NCBI RefSeq assembly: GCF_040629175.1
Contig: NZ_JBEXUX010000001.1
Span: forward strand, 310,001 to 374,000
Reading direction: 5' to 3'
Length of the DNA: 64,000 nt
DNA from: Embleya sp040629175
Lineage (GTDB): Bacteria; Actinomycetota; Actinomycetes; Streptomycetales; Streptomycetaceae
Below, in pieces: positions 1-8,899 of the stretch. The notes under the pieces were generated by a model. It worked only from the letters and a program-made list of their open reading frames with translations, was not told where the DNA came from and searched no databases. Each line of letters begins with the position of its first letter. The first letter of the stretch is position 1. The position numbers were made by a program, and so were the translations under genes.

Positions 1-1675
1 CTCGGGCGACCAGCGGCAGGGTGACCGCCTCGCCGGTGACCAGGTCGGCGTGCTCGCGGACCACCTCCGGGTCCAGATGCCGCAGGCCCAGCCAGCGACG
101 GGCGCCGGGCGTGGGCTGGGCGCGCGGCGGCTCGGCCCGGTCCAGCAGTGCCCGCAGGTCGTCGATCCGCATCTCGTCGGCGTGCCACACCACGCTCAGC
201 ACCGGCGCGTGCGACTCGCCGGTGTGCACCGCGCACCACGTGCCGAGCCGAGGCACCACGATCTGGGCGATCATGGCCAGCGTCATTTCCGGGTCCAGGG
301 TGCCCGCGAGCAGGTCGGACGCCTCGGCGAGGAAGGACAGCGAGCCCCGGCGGACCCGTTCCAGCTCGGACAGCCGCGCGCTCTCCACGGTCAACGAGAC
401 CCGGTCGGCGGCGCGCTGGAGTCGGGCCGCGTCGTCGTTGTCGAAGCGCGTCGCGGATTCCGAGGCGACGCCGAGCGTGCCGGTCAGCCGCCCCTCGACC
501 TTGAGCGGGACGGTCACCGCCGAGCGCATCCGGGTCTCCCGCAGGATCGGCACCGCGCCGGGGCCGGTGTCCAGGTCCTCGTATACCGCGGGCATCCGGG
601 CCGAGCCGTAGCGGCCCACCGAGGTCTCCACCGGCACCCGGGACAACCGGTGCGCGGCGCCGGCCAGGCCGGTGGTGGCGCGCACCTCCATCTCGCTCTC
701 GTCGTCGGTGGCCAGCAGGACGAACGCGGCGTCCGCGTCGAGCAGGTCGCGGGCGCGTTCGACCGCGCGCTGCAACAGGTCCTCCAGGCCCAGCCGGCTC
801 AGCCCGTCGATGCCGTCCCACTCGTTGTCCGCGGGCGTCGCGGTACCGGCCCTGGCGCGAGCCGCGTCCCGGTTCTCCAGCACCGCGCGGGCCTGCGCGG
901 GCACCAGCAGCGCGACCAGGGCCGGATCACCGCCGGCATCGCGCAGCCGCACATGCGAGGCGAACACGCGCGAGGCGATGCCGTCGGCGGCGCGGATGTC
1001 GTAGCCGCCCTGCCAGCGGGACAGCTCCAGCATCTCGTCCAGGGTCAGTTCGGTGCCGGGCGTCTGCGGCCACGCGACCAGGTCGTTCAGCGACATGCCG
1101 ACCGCCTCGTCGTCGCCCAGGCCGAACAGCCGGGCCGCCTCGGGGCTCCAGTGCGTCACCTTGCGCGAGGCGTCCGCGTGCAGCACCGCGACGCCGATCG
1201 GCACCGAGGCGTCGGGCAGCGCGTTGGCCGGCAGCAGCGGTCCCGCCGAGCTGGTCGCCGAGACCGGATCGGGCAGTTCCAGCCGGAACCACACCCGCTT
1301 GACGTTCTTGGCGTACTCCACGCCCCACCCGGAGGCCAGCGACGCGGACAGGAACAGGCCGCGCCCGCTCTCGTCGCCGTCGTCGAACCCGGTGACGGGC
1401 TCGGGCAACTCGCGGCTGGGGTAGTGGTCGGTGACCTCGATCTGCACGCCGCCGTCGTAGCGCACACAGGAGACCTCGGCCGAGGTGCCCGCGTGCACGA
1501 TCGCGTTGGTGACCAACTCGCTGGTCAACAACACGGCGTCGTCCACGACCTCGCCGGCGTCCCAGTCGCTGAGCGTCTTGCGGACGAACGAGCGTGCGGC
1601 CGCCACGGACCTGCCCTCGGGTGCGAAGGCAGCGCTCATCCGGGCAGTGATGAGCATGCTCGTTCCCTGATCCAT
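1..1675 (-). CDS. osaC: OsaC-type multidomain sigma-factor regulator (3' end outside window)
   Basis: This gene is divergent from the osaA kinase gene and its 3' end lies beyond position 1. The first ~125 residues form an RsbW-type anti-sigma kinase ATPase domain, with the N-box-like stretch SELVTNAIVHAG and a glycine box around GDESGRGLFLS. Next come a PAS domain (near VLHADASRKVTHWSPEAARL), a GAF domain, and a second GAF-like region reaching the edge. A C-terminal PP2C (SpoIIE) phosphatase would be expected beyond the window but is not visible. In Streptomyces coelicolor the gene beside osaA, osaC, modulates SigB after osmotic stress. Order and architecture match, so the same role is inferred. 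Possible starts are ATG 1675, ATG 1687 upstream, or ATG 1657, which has an AGGGA about seven bases before it; 1657 may be the true start. Confidence 0.85.
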   Translation of the reverse strand, partial: MDQGTSMLITARMSAAFAPEGRSVAAARSFVRKTLSDWDAGEVVDDAVLLTSELVTNAIVHAGTSAEVSCVRYDGGVQIEVTDHYPSRELPEPVTGFDDGDESGRGLFLSASLASGWGVEYAKNVKRVWFRLELPDPVSATSSAGPLLPANALPDASVPIGVAVLHADASRKVTHWSPEAARLFGLGDDEAVGMSLNDLVAWPQTPGTELTLDEMLELSRWQGGYDIRAADGIASRVFASHVRLRDAGGDPALVALLVPAQARAVLENRDAARARAGTATPADNEWDGIDGLSRLGLEDLLQRAVERARDLLDADAAFVLLATDDESEMEVRATTGLAGAAHRLSRVPVETSVGRYGSARMPAVYEDLDTGPGAVPILRETRMRSAVTVPLKVEGRLTGTLGVASESATRFDNDDAARLQRAADRVSLTVESARLSELERVRRGSLSFLAEASDLLAGTLDPEMTLAMIAQIVVPRLGTWCAVHTGESHAPVLSVVWHADEMRIDDLRALLDRAEPPRAQPTPGARRWLGLRHLDPEVVREHADLVTGEAVTLPLVAR

Positions 1676-1975
1676 ACACTCCCGCATCTGCGACGAACGG
1701 CGGCTGCGGTGACGAATCCGGCTCCACAGTCCGGCAGATTCGCACCCTATCGGTTCAGGACGATCGGGCGGACCCCTTCCAAACAGTGACGGATCCGTCA
1801 CGATTCCGACAGAACTTCCGGGCGAGCGGGCCTTTCGCGCCCACACTTTCCGGTTGACAAGCACCATCCTCCCGGACCGCCTCTGCTCTCAACCCTGTGA
1901 GTGAAAGACTGTCGATGGCAAGCGACCGGGTGCACGAGCGGTCGCGGCGAATCGGTCCGGCGGAGGAAATGCGAG
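1676..1975. promoter_or_regulatory. Divergent osaC/osaA intergenic region
   Basis: This 300-base spacer between the divergent osaC and osaA genes must hold both promoters. A TTGACA hexamer lies at 1854-1859 facing osaA, but no good -10 box follows at 17-18 bases. No coding sequence is supported. A GGAGG at 1962-1966 is the osaA ribosome binding site. Confidence 0.4.
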
Positions 1976-4900
1976 ATGGCGAAGGCTTCCCCAGGGCAGG
2001 CACGGACGACGGCCGCCCGGAGCCGGCACGACGAGCAGGATCTGCGTCGGCTGTTGGCCGCGCTGACCGGCGTCCGTGACGGCAACTTCCGCAAGCGCCT
2101 CACGGTCTCCGGCGACGGGATCATGTCCGAGATCGCCGTCGTGTTCAACGACATGGTCGAGCGCAACCAGCATCTCTCCGGCGAGTTGGCCCGAGTGCGC
2201 CGGGTGGTCGGTCGTGAGGGCAAACTCACCGAGCGGCTCGACCCCGGACCGGGCGAGGGCGCCTGGGCGACCAGCATCGACGCGGCCAACGCGCTCGTGG
2301 AGGACCTGGTCCGCCCGACCGTCGAGGTCGGCCGCGTGCTGGCCGCGGTCGCCGAGGGCGATCTGTCCCAGCGGATGGACCTGCGGATCGCCGAGCAGCC
2401 GTTGCGCGGCGAGTTCCTGCGGATGGGCCGTACCGCCAACGGCCTGGTGGATCAGCTCAGCGCGTTCGCCGACGAGGTGACCCGGGTGGCCCGCGAGGTG
2501 GGCACCGAGGGCAAGCTGGGCGGCCAGGCCCGGGTGCGCGGGGTGTCCGGCAGTTGGAAGGACCTCACCGACTCGGTCAACACGATGGCCAGCCGGTTGA
2601 CCCTCCAGGTGCGCGACATCGCGCTGGTGACCACCGCCGTGGCCAAGGGCGACCTCTCCCGCACGGTCACCGTCGAGGTGGCCGGCGAGATGCTGGAGCT
2701 GAAGGAGACCGTCAACACGATGGTCGACCAGCTCTCCGGCTTCGCCCAGGAGGTCACCCGGGTGGCCCGCGAGGTCGGCACCGAGGGCCGCCTCGGCGGG
2801 CAGGCCCGGGTCGAGGGTGTCTCGGGCACCTGGAAGGACCTCACCGACTCGGTCAACATCATGGCGGGCAACCTGACCGCCCAGGTGCGCGACATCGCGC
2901 AGGTGACCAAGGCGGTCGCGTACGGCGACCTGTCGCAGACCATCACGGTGTCCGCGCGCGGCGAGATGGCCCAGCTCGCCGAGACGATCAACGCGATGAC
3001 CGGCACGCTGCGCACGTTCGCCTCCGAGGTGACCCGGGTCGCCCGCGAGGTCGGCTTCGAGGGTCGGCTCGGCGGCCAGGCCCAGGTACCCGGTGGCGCG
3101 GGCATCTGGAAGGACCTGACCGACTCGGTCAACACCGCCTTCTTCAACCTCACCGCGCAGGTGCGCGACATCGCCGGGGTGACCACGGCGGTGGCCCAGG
3201 GCGACCTGTCGCAGAAGATCACCGTGGACGTCTCCGGCGAGATGCTGGAGCTCAAGAACACCGTCAACACCATGGTCGGCCAACTGTCCGCGTTCGCCTC
3301 GGAGGTGACCCGGGTGGCCCGCGAGGTGGGCAGCGAGGGCATCCTCGGCGGTCAGGCGCAGGTATCCGGGGTGGCCGGCACCTGGAAGGACCTGACCGAC
3401 TCGGTCAACGTGATGGCCGGCAACCTGACCGGCCAGGTCCGCAACATCGCCCAGGTCTCCACCGCGGTGGCCCGGGGCGACCTGTCGCAGAAGATCACGG
3501 TCGACGTCTCCGGCGAGATGCTGGAGCTCAAGAACACCGTCAACACGATGGTGGACCAACTGTCCGCGTTCGCCTCGGAGGTCACCCGCGTCGCCCGCGA
3601 GGTCGGCGGTGAGGGACGTCTGGGCGGTCAGGCCCGGGTCGTCCCGGGCGTCGCCGGCGTCTGGCTCGACCTGACCGACTCGGTGAACTTCATGGCGGGC
3701 AACCTGACCGCCCAGGTCCGCAACATCGCCGAGGTGACCACGGCGGTCGCGCGCGGCGACCTGTCCAAGAAGATCGACGTGGACGCGCGCGGCGAGATCC
3801 TGGAGGTCAAGAACACCGTCAACACGATGGTCGACCAGCTCTCCGCGTTCGCCGACGAGGTCACCCGGGTGGCCCGCGAGGTCGGCACCGAGGGTCGGCT
3901 CGGCGGCCAGGCCCAGGTGCTCGGCGTGGCCGGCGTCTGGCGCGACCTCACCTACTCGGTGAACTCGATGGCCGGAAACCTCACCGAACAGGTCCGCAGC
4001 CTGGGCCAGGTCACCACGGCGGTGGCCCGGGGCGACCTGTCGCAGAAGATCACCGTCGACGCGCGCGGCGAGATCCTCGAACTCAAGAACACCGTGAACA
4101 CCATGGTCGACCAGCTCTCCGGCTTCGCCGACGAGGTGACCCGGGTGGCCCGCGAGGTGGGCACCGAGGGCCGCCTCGGCGGCCAGGCCGACGTCAAAGG
4201 CGTCTCGGGCACCTGGAAGGACCTGACCGAGTCGGTCAACGTGATGGCCGGCAACCTGACCGGCCAGGTGCGCAGCATCGCCGACGTGACCACGGCGGTG
4301 GCCACCGGCGACCTGTCCAAGAAGATCACCGTCGACGCGCGCGGCGAGATCCTGGAGCTGAAGGAGACCGTCAACACGATGGTCGACCAGCTCTCGGCGT
4401 TCGCCGACGAGGTGACCCGGGTGGCCCGCGAGGTGGGCACCGAGGGCCGCCTCGGCGGCCAGGCCCGGGTGCGCGGGGTGTCCGGCATCTGGAAGGACCT
4501 GACCGACAACGTCAACGTCATGGCCAACAACCTGACGTCCCAGGTCCGCAACATCGCCCAGGTGGCCACGGCCGTGGCCGACGGCGACCTGTCGCAGAAG
4601 AGCACGGTCGAGGCCAAGGGCGAGATGGCCGGTCTCGCGGGCACCATCAACACGATGGTGGACACGCTCCGGGCGTTCGCCGACGAGGTCACCCGAGTGG
4701 CCCGCGAGGTGGGCACCGAAGGCATCCTGGGCGGCCAGGCGCACGTGCCCGGCGTCTCGGGCACCTGGAAGGACCTGACCGACAACGTCAACTCGATGGC
4801 GGACAACCTCACCGGCCAGGTCCGCAACATCGCCAAGGTGACCACCGCGATCGCGGGCGGCGACCTGTCGCAGAAGATCGACGTGGACGCCCGCGGCGAG

Positions 4901-7666
4901 ATGCTCGAACTCAAGACCACGATCAACACGATGGTCGACCAGTTGTCCGCGTTCGCCGGCGAGGTGACCCGCGTCGCCCGCGAGGTGGGCACCGAGGGCA
5001 TGCTCGGCGGTCAGGCCGAGGTCGAGGGCGTCTCCGGTACCTGGAAGCAACTCACCGAGAACGTCAACGAGTTGGCCGGCAACCTGACGCGCCAGGTGCG
5101 GGCCATCGCCGAGGTGGCCACCGCGGTGACCCGCGGCGACCTGTCCCTGCAGATCGCGGTCGACGCGTCCGGAGAGCTCGACGAGCTCAAGGACAACATC
5201 AACCAGATGATCTACAACCTGCGCGAGACCACCCGGGCCAACCGCGAACAGGACTGGCTCAAGACCAACCTGGCCCGGATCTCCGGTCTCATGCAGGGCC
5301 GCCGCGACCTGATGGCGGTCGCCGCGCTGATCATGAGCGAGCTCACCCCGGTCGTGGACGCCCAGCACGGCGCGTTCTTCCTGGCCGAGCTGACCCAGGA
5401 GGACGTGGTCGAGCTGCGGCTGATCGCCTCCTACGGCTACCAGGACGGCGGCGGCGTGCCCACCCGCTTCCGGCTCGGGCAGTCCCTGGTCGGCCAGGCC
5501 GCGCTGGAGAAGCGCTCGATCCTGATCCTGGACGCGCCGCCCGGCTACATCAAGATCGCCTCCGGACTGGGCGAGGCGGCGCCGGCGAACGTGATCGTGC
5601 TGCCCGTGCTGTTCGAGGACCAGTTGCTCGGCGTGCTCGAACTCGCCTCGTTCCGCCCGTTCACCAAGGTGCACCGCAACTTCCTGGAGCAGCTCAACGA
5701 GCAGATCGGCGTCACGGTCAACACGATCATGGCGAACTCGCGCACCGAGATGTTGCTGGCCGAATCGCAGCGGCTGACCGAGGAACTCCAGGAACGCTCC
5801 GAGGAGCTCCAGCGCCAACAGGGCGAACTGCGACACTCCAACGCCGAGTTGGAGGACAAGGCGGCGCTGCTGGCCCGGCAGAACCGGGACATCGAGATCA
5901 AGAACCGGGAGATCGAACAGGCCCGCCAGGCGCTGGAGGAGCGCGCCGAACAACTCGCGCTGTCCTCGAAGTACAAGTCCGAGTTCCTCGCCAACATGTC
6001 GCACGAGCTGCGCACCCCGCTGAACAGCCTGCTGATCCTGGCCAAGCTGCTCGCGGACAACGTCGAGGGCAACCTGACCCGCAAGCAGGTCGAGTTCGCC
6101 GAGACCATCCACGGCGCCGGATCCGACCTGCTGCAACTGATCAACGACATCCTGGACCTGTCCAAGGTGCAGGCCGGAAAGATGGACGTACGGCCCGCGC
6201 GGATCGCGCTGGCCCAACTGATGGACTACGTCGAGGCGACCATCCGGCCGCTGACCTCGGAGAAGAACCTCGACTTCACCGTGCACGTCTCGCCCGCGGT
6301 GCCCGGCATCCTGTTCACCGACGAGCAGCGCCTCCAGCAGGTGTTGCGCAACCTGCTCTCGAACGCGGTCAAGTTCACCGACTCCGGCTCGGTCGAGGTG
6401 TTGATCACGCTCACCGACGACATCCCGCTGACCAACACCGAGTTGGACAACGCCGAGCACGCGGTGGCCTTCTCGGTGATCGACACCGGCATCGGCATCG
6501 CGGTGGACAAGCTCAAGGTGATCTTCGAGGCGTTCCAGCAGGCCGACGGCACCACCAGTCGCCGCTACGGCGGCACCGGGCTGGGGTTGTCGATCAGCCG
6601 GGAGATCGCCTGGTTGCTCGGCGGCGAGATCCACGCCGAGAGCATGCCGGGCCGCGGCAGCACGTTCACCCTCTATCTCCCGCTGGACAGCGTCCTGGTT
6701 CCGGGCGACGAGGCCGGCCACGACCGGCAGGGTGAACTCGCCCCGACGCCGTACCGGAGCGCGCTGCCCGCCGCGCCGCCCTCCACCCCGCTGCTCAGCG
6801 ACGCCCCCGAGCTGCTCTCGGACGGCGAGCCGGTCGTCGAGGAGACCGGCAAGCGGGTGCCGCGCCGGGTGCTGGTGGTGGAGAACCCGCAGACCGACGG
6901 CGCCCCGCTGGCCACCGTGCTGGCCGCGATGGACGGCGCGATCGAGTTGAGCACGGCCCCCGACGAGGGCGAGGCGGTGCGTCTGCTCGCCGAGGCGCCG
7001 CCCGCGTGCCTGGTGGTGGACCTGCGGCTGGCCGACGAGGGCGCCTGGCAGGTGCTGGACGCGGTCGCCTCCCGGACGGAATTGCAGAACCTGCCGGTCG
7101 TGGTGCACGTCCCGGAGCGGCCCACCCGTTCCGAATCGGGCCGACTGCGCGGCTACCGGCGCCGGATCGTGCTGCTCCAGCGGGTCTCCACCCCGGACGC
7201 GCTGACCCGGACGGTCCTGGGCGCCGCCGGCCCGGACCGCACCGAGCACGCGGGCCCGGCCAAGCCGGTGGTCGAGCCGTTCGAGGGCACCTTCGACGGC
7301 GAGCGGGTGCTGATCGTCGACGACGACGTGCGCAACGTGTTCGCCCTGACCAGCGTGCTGGAGCAGTACGGGCTGAGCGTGTTGTACGCGGAGAACGGCC
7401 GCGAGGGCATCGAGGTGCTCCAGGCGCACGACGACATCGCGATCGTGCTGATGGACGTGATGATGCCCGAGATGGACGGCTACGCCACGACCTCGGCGAT
7501 TCGCCGGATGCCGCAGTACGCGGGCCTGCCGATCATCGCGTTGACCGCGAAGGCGATGAAGGGGGATCAGGAGAAGAGCATCGACTCCGGGGCGTCCGAC
7601 TACGTCGCCAAGCCGGTCGATACGCGGCACTTGTTGGGACTCATCCGAACCTGGCTCGACCACTAG
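1976..7666 (+). CDS. osaA: OsaA-like hybrid histidine kinase with ten HAMP-type repeats
   Basis: The 1896-residue product is a cytoplasmic hybrid sensor kinase with no transmembrane segment. A HAMP-like N-terminus leads into ten tandem ~92-residue HAMP-type units (residues ~164-1084). These are followed by a GAF domain (~1100-1250), a coiled coil, a HisKA domain with phospho-acceptor H1343 in SHELRTPLNS, and a HATPase domain with NLLSNAVKFT, DTGIGI and GGTGLGLSIS. Two receiver domains end the protein. The first is degenerate: VVEN replaces the acidic pair and the conserved lysine is missing. The second is canonical, with D1827 and K1879. ATG 1976 was chosen because GGAGG sits nine bases upstream. 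In S. coelicolor OsaA pairs with OsaB in osmoadaptation, and the same arrangement is seen here. Confidence 0.92.
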   Translation: MAKASPGQARTTAARSRHDEQDLRRLLAALTGVRDGNFRKRLTVSGDGIMSEIAVVFNDMVERNQHLSGELARVRRVVGREGKLTERLDPGPGEGAWATSIDAANALVEDLVRPTVEVGRVLAAVAEGDLSQRMDLRIAEQPLRGEFLRMGRTANGLVDQLSAFADEVTRVAREVGTEGKLGGQARVRGVSGSWKDLTDSVNTMASRLTLQVRDIALVTTAVAKGDLSRTVTVEVAGEMLELKETVNTMVDQLSGFAQEVTRVAREVGTEGRLGGQARVEGVSGTWKDLTDSVNIMAGNLTAQVRDIAQVTKAVAYGDLSQTITVSARGEMAQLAETINAMTGTLRTFASEVTRVAREVGFEGRLGGQAQVPGGAGIWKDLTDSVNTAFFNLTAQVRDIAGVTTAVAQGDLSQKITVDVSGEMLELKNTVNTMVGQLSAFASEVTRVAREVGSEGILGGQAQVSGVAGTWKDLTDSVNVMAGNLTGQVRNIAQVSTAVARGDLSQKITVDVSGEMLELKNTVNTMVDQLSAFASEVTRVAREVGGEGRLGGQARVVPGVAGVWLDLTDSVNFMAGNLTAQVRNIAEVTTAVARGDLSKKIDVDARGEILEVKNTVNTMVDQLSAFADEVTRVAREVGTEGRLGGQAQVLGVAGVWRDLTYSVNSMAGNLTEQVRSLGQVTTAVARGDLSQKITVDARGEILELKNTVNTMVDQLSGFADEVTRVAREVGTEGRLGGQADVKGVSGTWKDLTESVNVMAGNLTGQVRSIADVTTAVATGDLSKKITVDARGEILELKETVNTMVDQLSAFADEVTRVAREVGTEGRLGGQARVRGVSGIWKDLTDNVNVMANNLTSQVRNIAQVATAVADGDLSQKSTVEAKGEMAGLAGTINTMVDTLRAFADEVTRVAREVGTEGILGGQAHVPGVSGTWKDLTDNVNSMADNLTGQVRNIAKVTTAIAGGDLSQKIDVDARGEMLELKTTINTMVDQLSAFAGEVTRVAREVGTEGMLGGQAEVEGVSGTWKQLTENVNELAGNLTRQVRAIAEVATAVTRGDLSLQIAVDASGELDELKDNINQMIYNLRETTRANREQDWLKTNLARISGLMQGRRDLMAVAALIMSELTPVVDAQHGAFFLAELTQEDVVELRLIASYGYQDGGGVPTRFRLGQSLVGQAALEKRSILILDAPPGYIKIASGLGEAAPANVIVLPVLFEDQLLGVLELASFRPFTKVHRNFLEQLNEQIGVTVNTIMANSRTEMLLAESQRLTEELQERSEELQRQQGELRHSNAELEDKAALLARQNRDIEIKNREIEQARQALEERAEQLALSSKYKSEFLANMSHELRTPLNSLLILAKLLADNVEGNLTRKQVEFAETIHGAGSDLLQLINDILDLSKVQAGKMDVRPARIALAQLMDYVEATIRPLTSEKNLDFTVHVSPAVPGILFTDEQRLQQVLRNLLSNAVKFTDSGSVEVLITLTDDIPLTNTELDNAEHAVAFSVIDTGIGIAVDKLKVIFEAFQQADGTTSRRYGGTGLGLSISREIAWLLGGEIHAESMPGRGSTFTLYLPLDSVLVPGDEAGHDRQGELAPTPYRSALPAAPPSTPLLSDAPELLSDGEPVVEETGKRVPRRVLVVENPQTDGAPLATVLAAMDGAIELSTAPDEGEAVRLLAEAPPACLVVDLRLADEGAWQVLDAVASRTELQNLPVVVHVPERPTRSESGRLRGYRRRIVLLQRVSTPDALTRTVLGAAGPDRTEHAGPAKPVVEPFEGTFDGERVLIVDDDVRNVFALTSVLEQYGLSVLYAENGREGIEVLQAHDDIAIVLMDVMMPEMDGYATTSAIRRMPQYAGLPIIALTAKAMKGDQEKSIDSGASDYVAKPVDTRHLLGLIRTWLDH
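2465..5227 (+). repeat. Ten tandem 276-bp coding repeats (poly-HAMP array)
   Basis: Ten consecutive in-frame units each begin with a variant of FADEVTRVAREVGTEG, followed by LGGQA, a WKDLTDSVN-type motif and GDLSQKI. The period is 276 bp (92 codons), except that the fifth unit carries one extra codon (VVPGV). The repeats are nearly identical over stretches of protein and DNA, so they are likely to recombine and to be misassembled from short reads. Confidence 0.9.
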
Positions 7667-8040
7667 TTCGCTTCCGGGGCGGCTCGCAGCCCATGATGGA
7701 ACCCGAACGGGTCGAGTGACGTTGAAGGAGCGGAGGGGTCGATGCGGTGTTGTCGCGACCGTGGGTCGGGACGTGGTGACACCATGCGGTCGTCTGTTTC
7801 GGAATACCTGCCGAGCCGATCGCCTGGCCACTACCATGACCGGGACGAGCACCACCCGGAACGTGTGCTCGACCGGCGTGGCGTGCGCCGGGGCGATCTC
7901 GGCCGAGGCTGTGTTGAGCGAAACCGTGTCGATCGAGGCTGTGTCATTCAGGGCCGCGTATACCGAAAACATGCACAAGGACGAGTGGAGCCGACCGATA
8001 CGCGGGGTCACCCACCGTGTCGGATCGAAGAGGGTGGGCC
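7667..8040 (+). promoter_or_regulatory. osaA-osaB spacer with 15-bp tandem repeats
   Basis: This 374-base stretch has no supported gene. Within it, 7905-7964 reads as four consecutive 15-base units. Units 1 and 3 begin GAGGCTGTGT, unit 2 is GAAACCGTGTCGATC, and unit 4 is degenerate. A repeat of this kind just upstream of osaB could be an array of regulator sites, which would allow osaB its own control apart from read-through from osaA. AGAGGG at 8030-8035 is the likely osaB ribosome binding site. Confidence 0.5.
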
Positions 8041-8733
8041 ATGACGGAGAAGGCCAAGATCCTCCTGGTCGATGACCGTCAGGAGAATCTGCTCGCCCTG
8101 GAGGCGATCCTGTCCGCGCTGGACCAGACCCTGGTTCGGGCGCACTCGGGCGAGGAAGCCCTCAAGGCGCTGCTCACGGACGAGTTCGCGGTGATCCTGC
8201 TCGACGTCCAGATGCCCGGCATGGACGGTTTCGAGACGGCCGCGCACATCAAGCGCCGGGAGAAGACCCGGGACATCCCGATCATCTTCCTGACCGCGAT
8301 CAACCACGGTCCGCACCACACCTTCCGCGGCTACGCGGCCGGTGCCGTCGACTACATCTCCAAGCCGTTCGACCCGTGGGTGTTGCGGGCCAAGGTCTCC
8401 GTGTTCGTGGACCTGTACAAGAAGAACTGCCAACTGCGCGAACAGGCCACGCTGCTGCGCGGGCGACTCGAAGGGGTCGCCGGCGGCGACCGGGCCGGGG
8501 CGGACGTGATCGCCGAGCTGTCCTCGCGGCTGGCCTCGGTCGAGGAGCAGGCCGACGGCATGGCCAAACAGGTCGAGTCGGCGAACGACGCGATCCTGGC
8601 CGCCTCGGCGAACCAGTTGCGCCGCCGGGTGGCCCGGATGCGCGCCGCCCTCGACGCCCTCGCCCCCGCGGCGGCCGGCCACGGCGGTCCGCCGCTGGTG
8701 CCCGCCCCGGACACCGGCGAGGTCGACGACTGA
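8041..8733 (+). CDS. osaB: OsaB-like response regulator without a DNA-binding domain
   Basis: The 230-residue protein has an N-terminal receiver domain: KILLVDDRQEN holds the acidic pair, LLDVQMPGMDG the phospho-acceptor aspartate, FLTA the conserved threonine, and SKPFDP the lysine. The rest is a charged, probably coiled-coil tail with no recognisable helix-turn-helix, so output is likely through protein contact. It follows osaA on the same strand, and in S. coelicolor OsaB is the partner needed for growth and development under osmotic stress. ATG 8041 was preferred over an in-frame GTG at 8017 because of the AGAGGG five bases upstream. Confidence 0.9.
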   Translation: MTEKAKILLVDDRQENLLALEAILSALDQTLVRAHSGEEALKALLTDEFAVILLDVQMPGMDGFETAAHIKRREKTRDIPIIFLTAINHGPHHTFRGYAAGAVDYISKPFDPWVLRAKVSVFVDLYKKNCQLREQATLLRGRLEGVAGGDRAGADVIAELSSRLASVEEQADGMAKQVESANDAILAASANQLRRRVARMRAALDALAPAAAGHGGPPLVPAPDTGEVDD

Positions 8734-8751
8734 CCCTTTGGTGTCGCACGC

Positions 8752-8778
8752 CGGCCGGGCCCATCCGCGGCCCGGCCG
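8752..8778 (+). terminator. Terminator-like hairpin after osaB
   Basis: A perfect 10-bp GC stem (8752-8761 with 8769-8778, loop CATCCGC) lies 18 bases after the osaB stop. There is no T-run, as is usual in streptomycetes. Confidence 0.6.
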
Positions 8779-8899
8779 ACGTGCGCCCGGCGCCGCCCGC
8801 GACCACCCGGGCACCCGGACGGATCGCCTCGGGGTCGACACGCACATTCCGGGCCCTGTGACGCACGAGGTGGGAAGGGTCCACCGGTAACCTCGGAAC

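Noticed and set aside
2465..5227. Regular repeats considered as a CRISPR-like or mobile array
   Set aside because: They are 276-bp in-frame coding repeats inside one kinase gene, with no short repeat/spacer structure.
1889..8011. A minus-strand open frame of about 2040 codons opposite osaA
   Set aside because: It mirrors the HAMP repeats, has no known domain and no ribosome binding site. It is a high-GC shadow of osaA.
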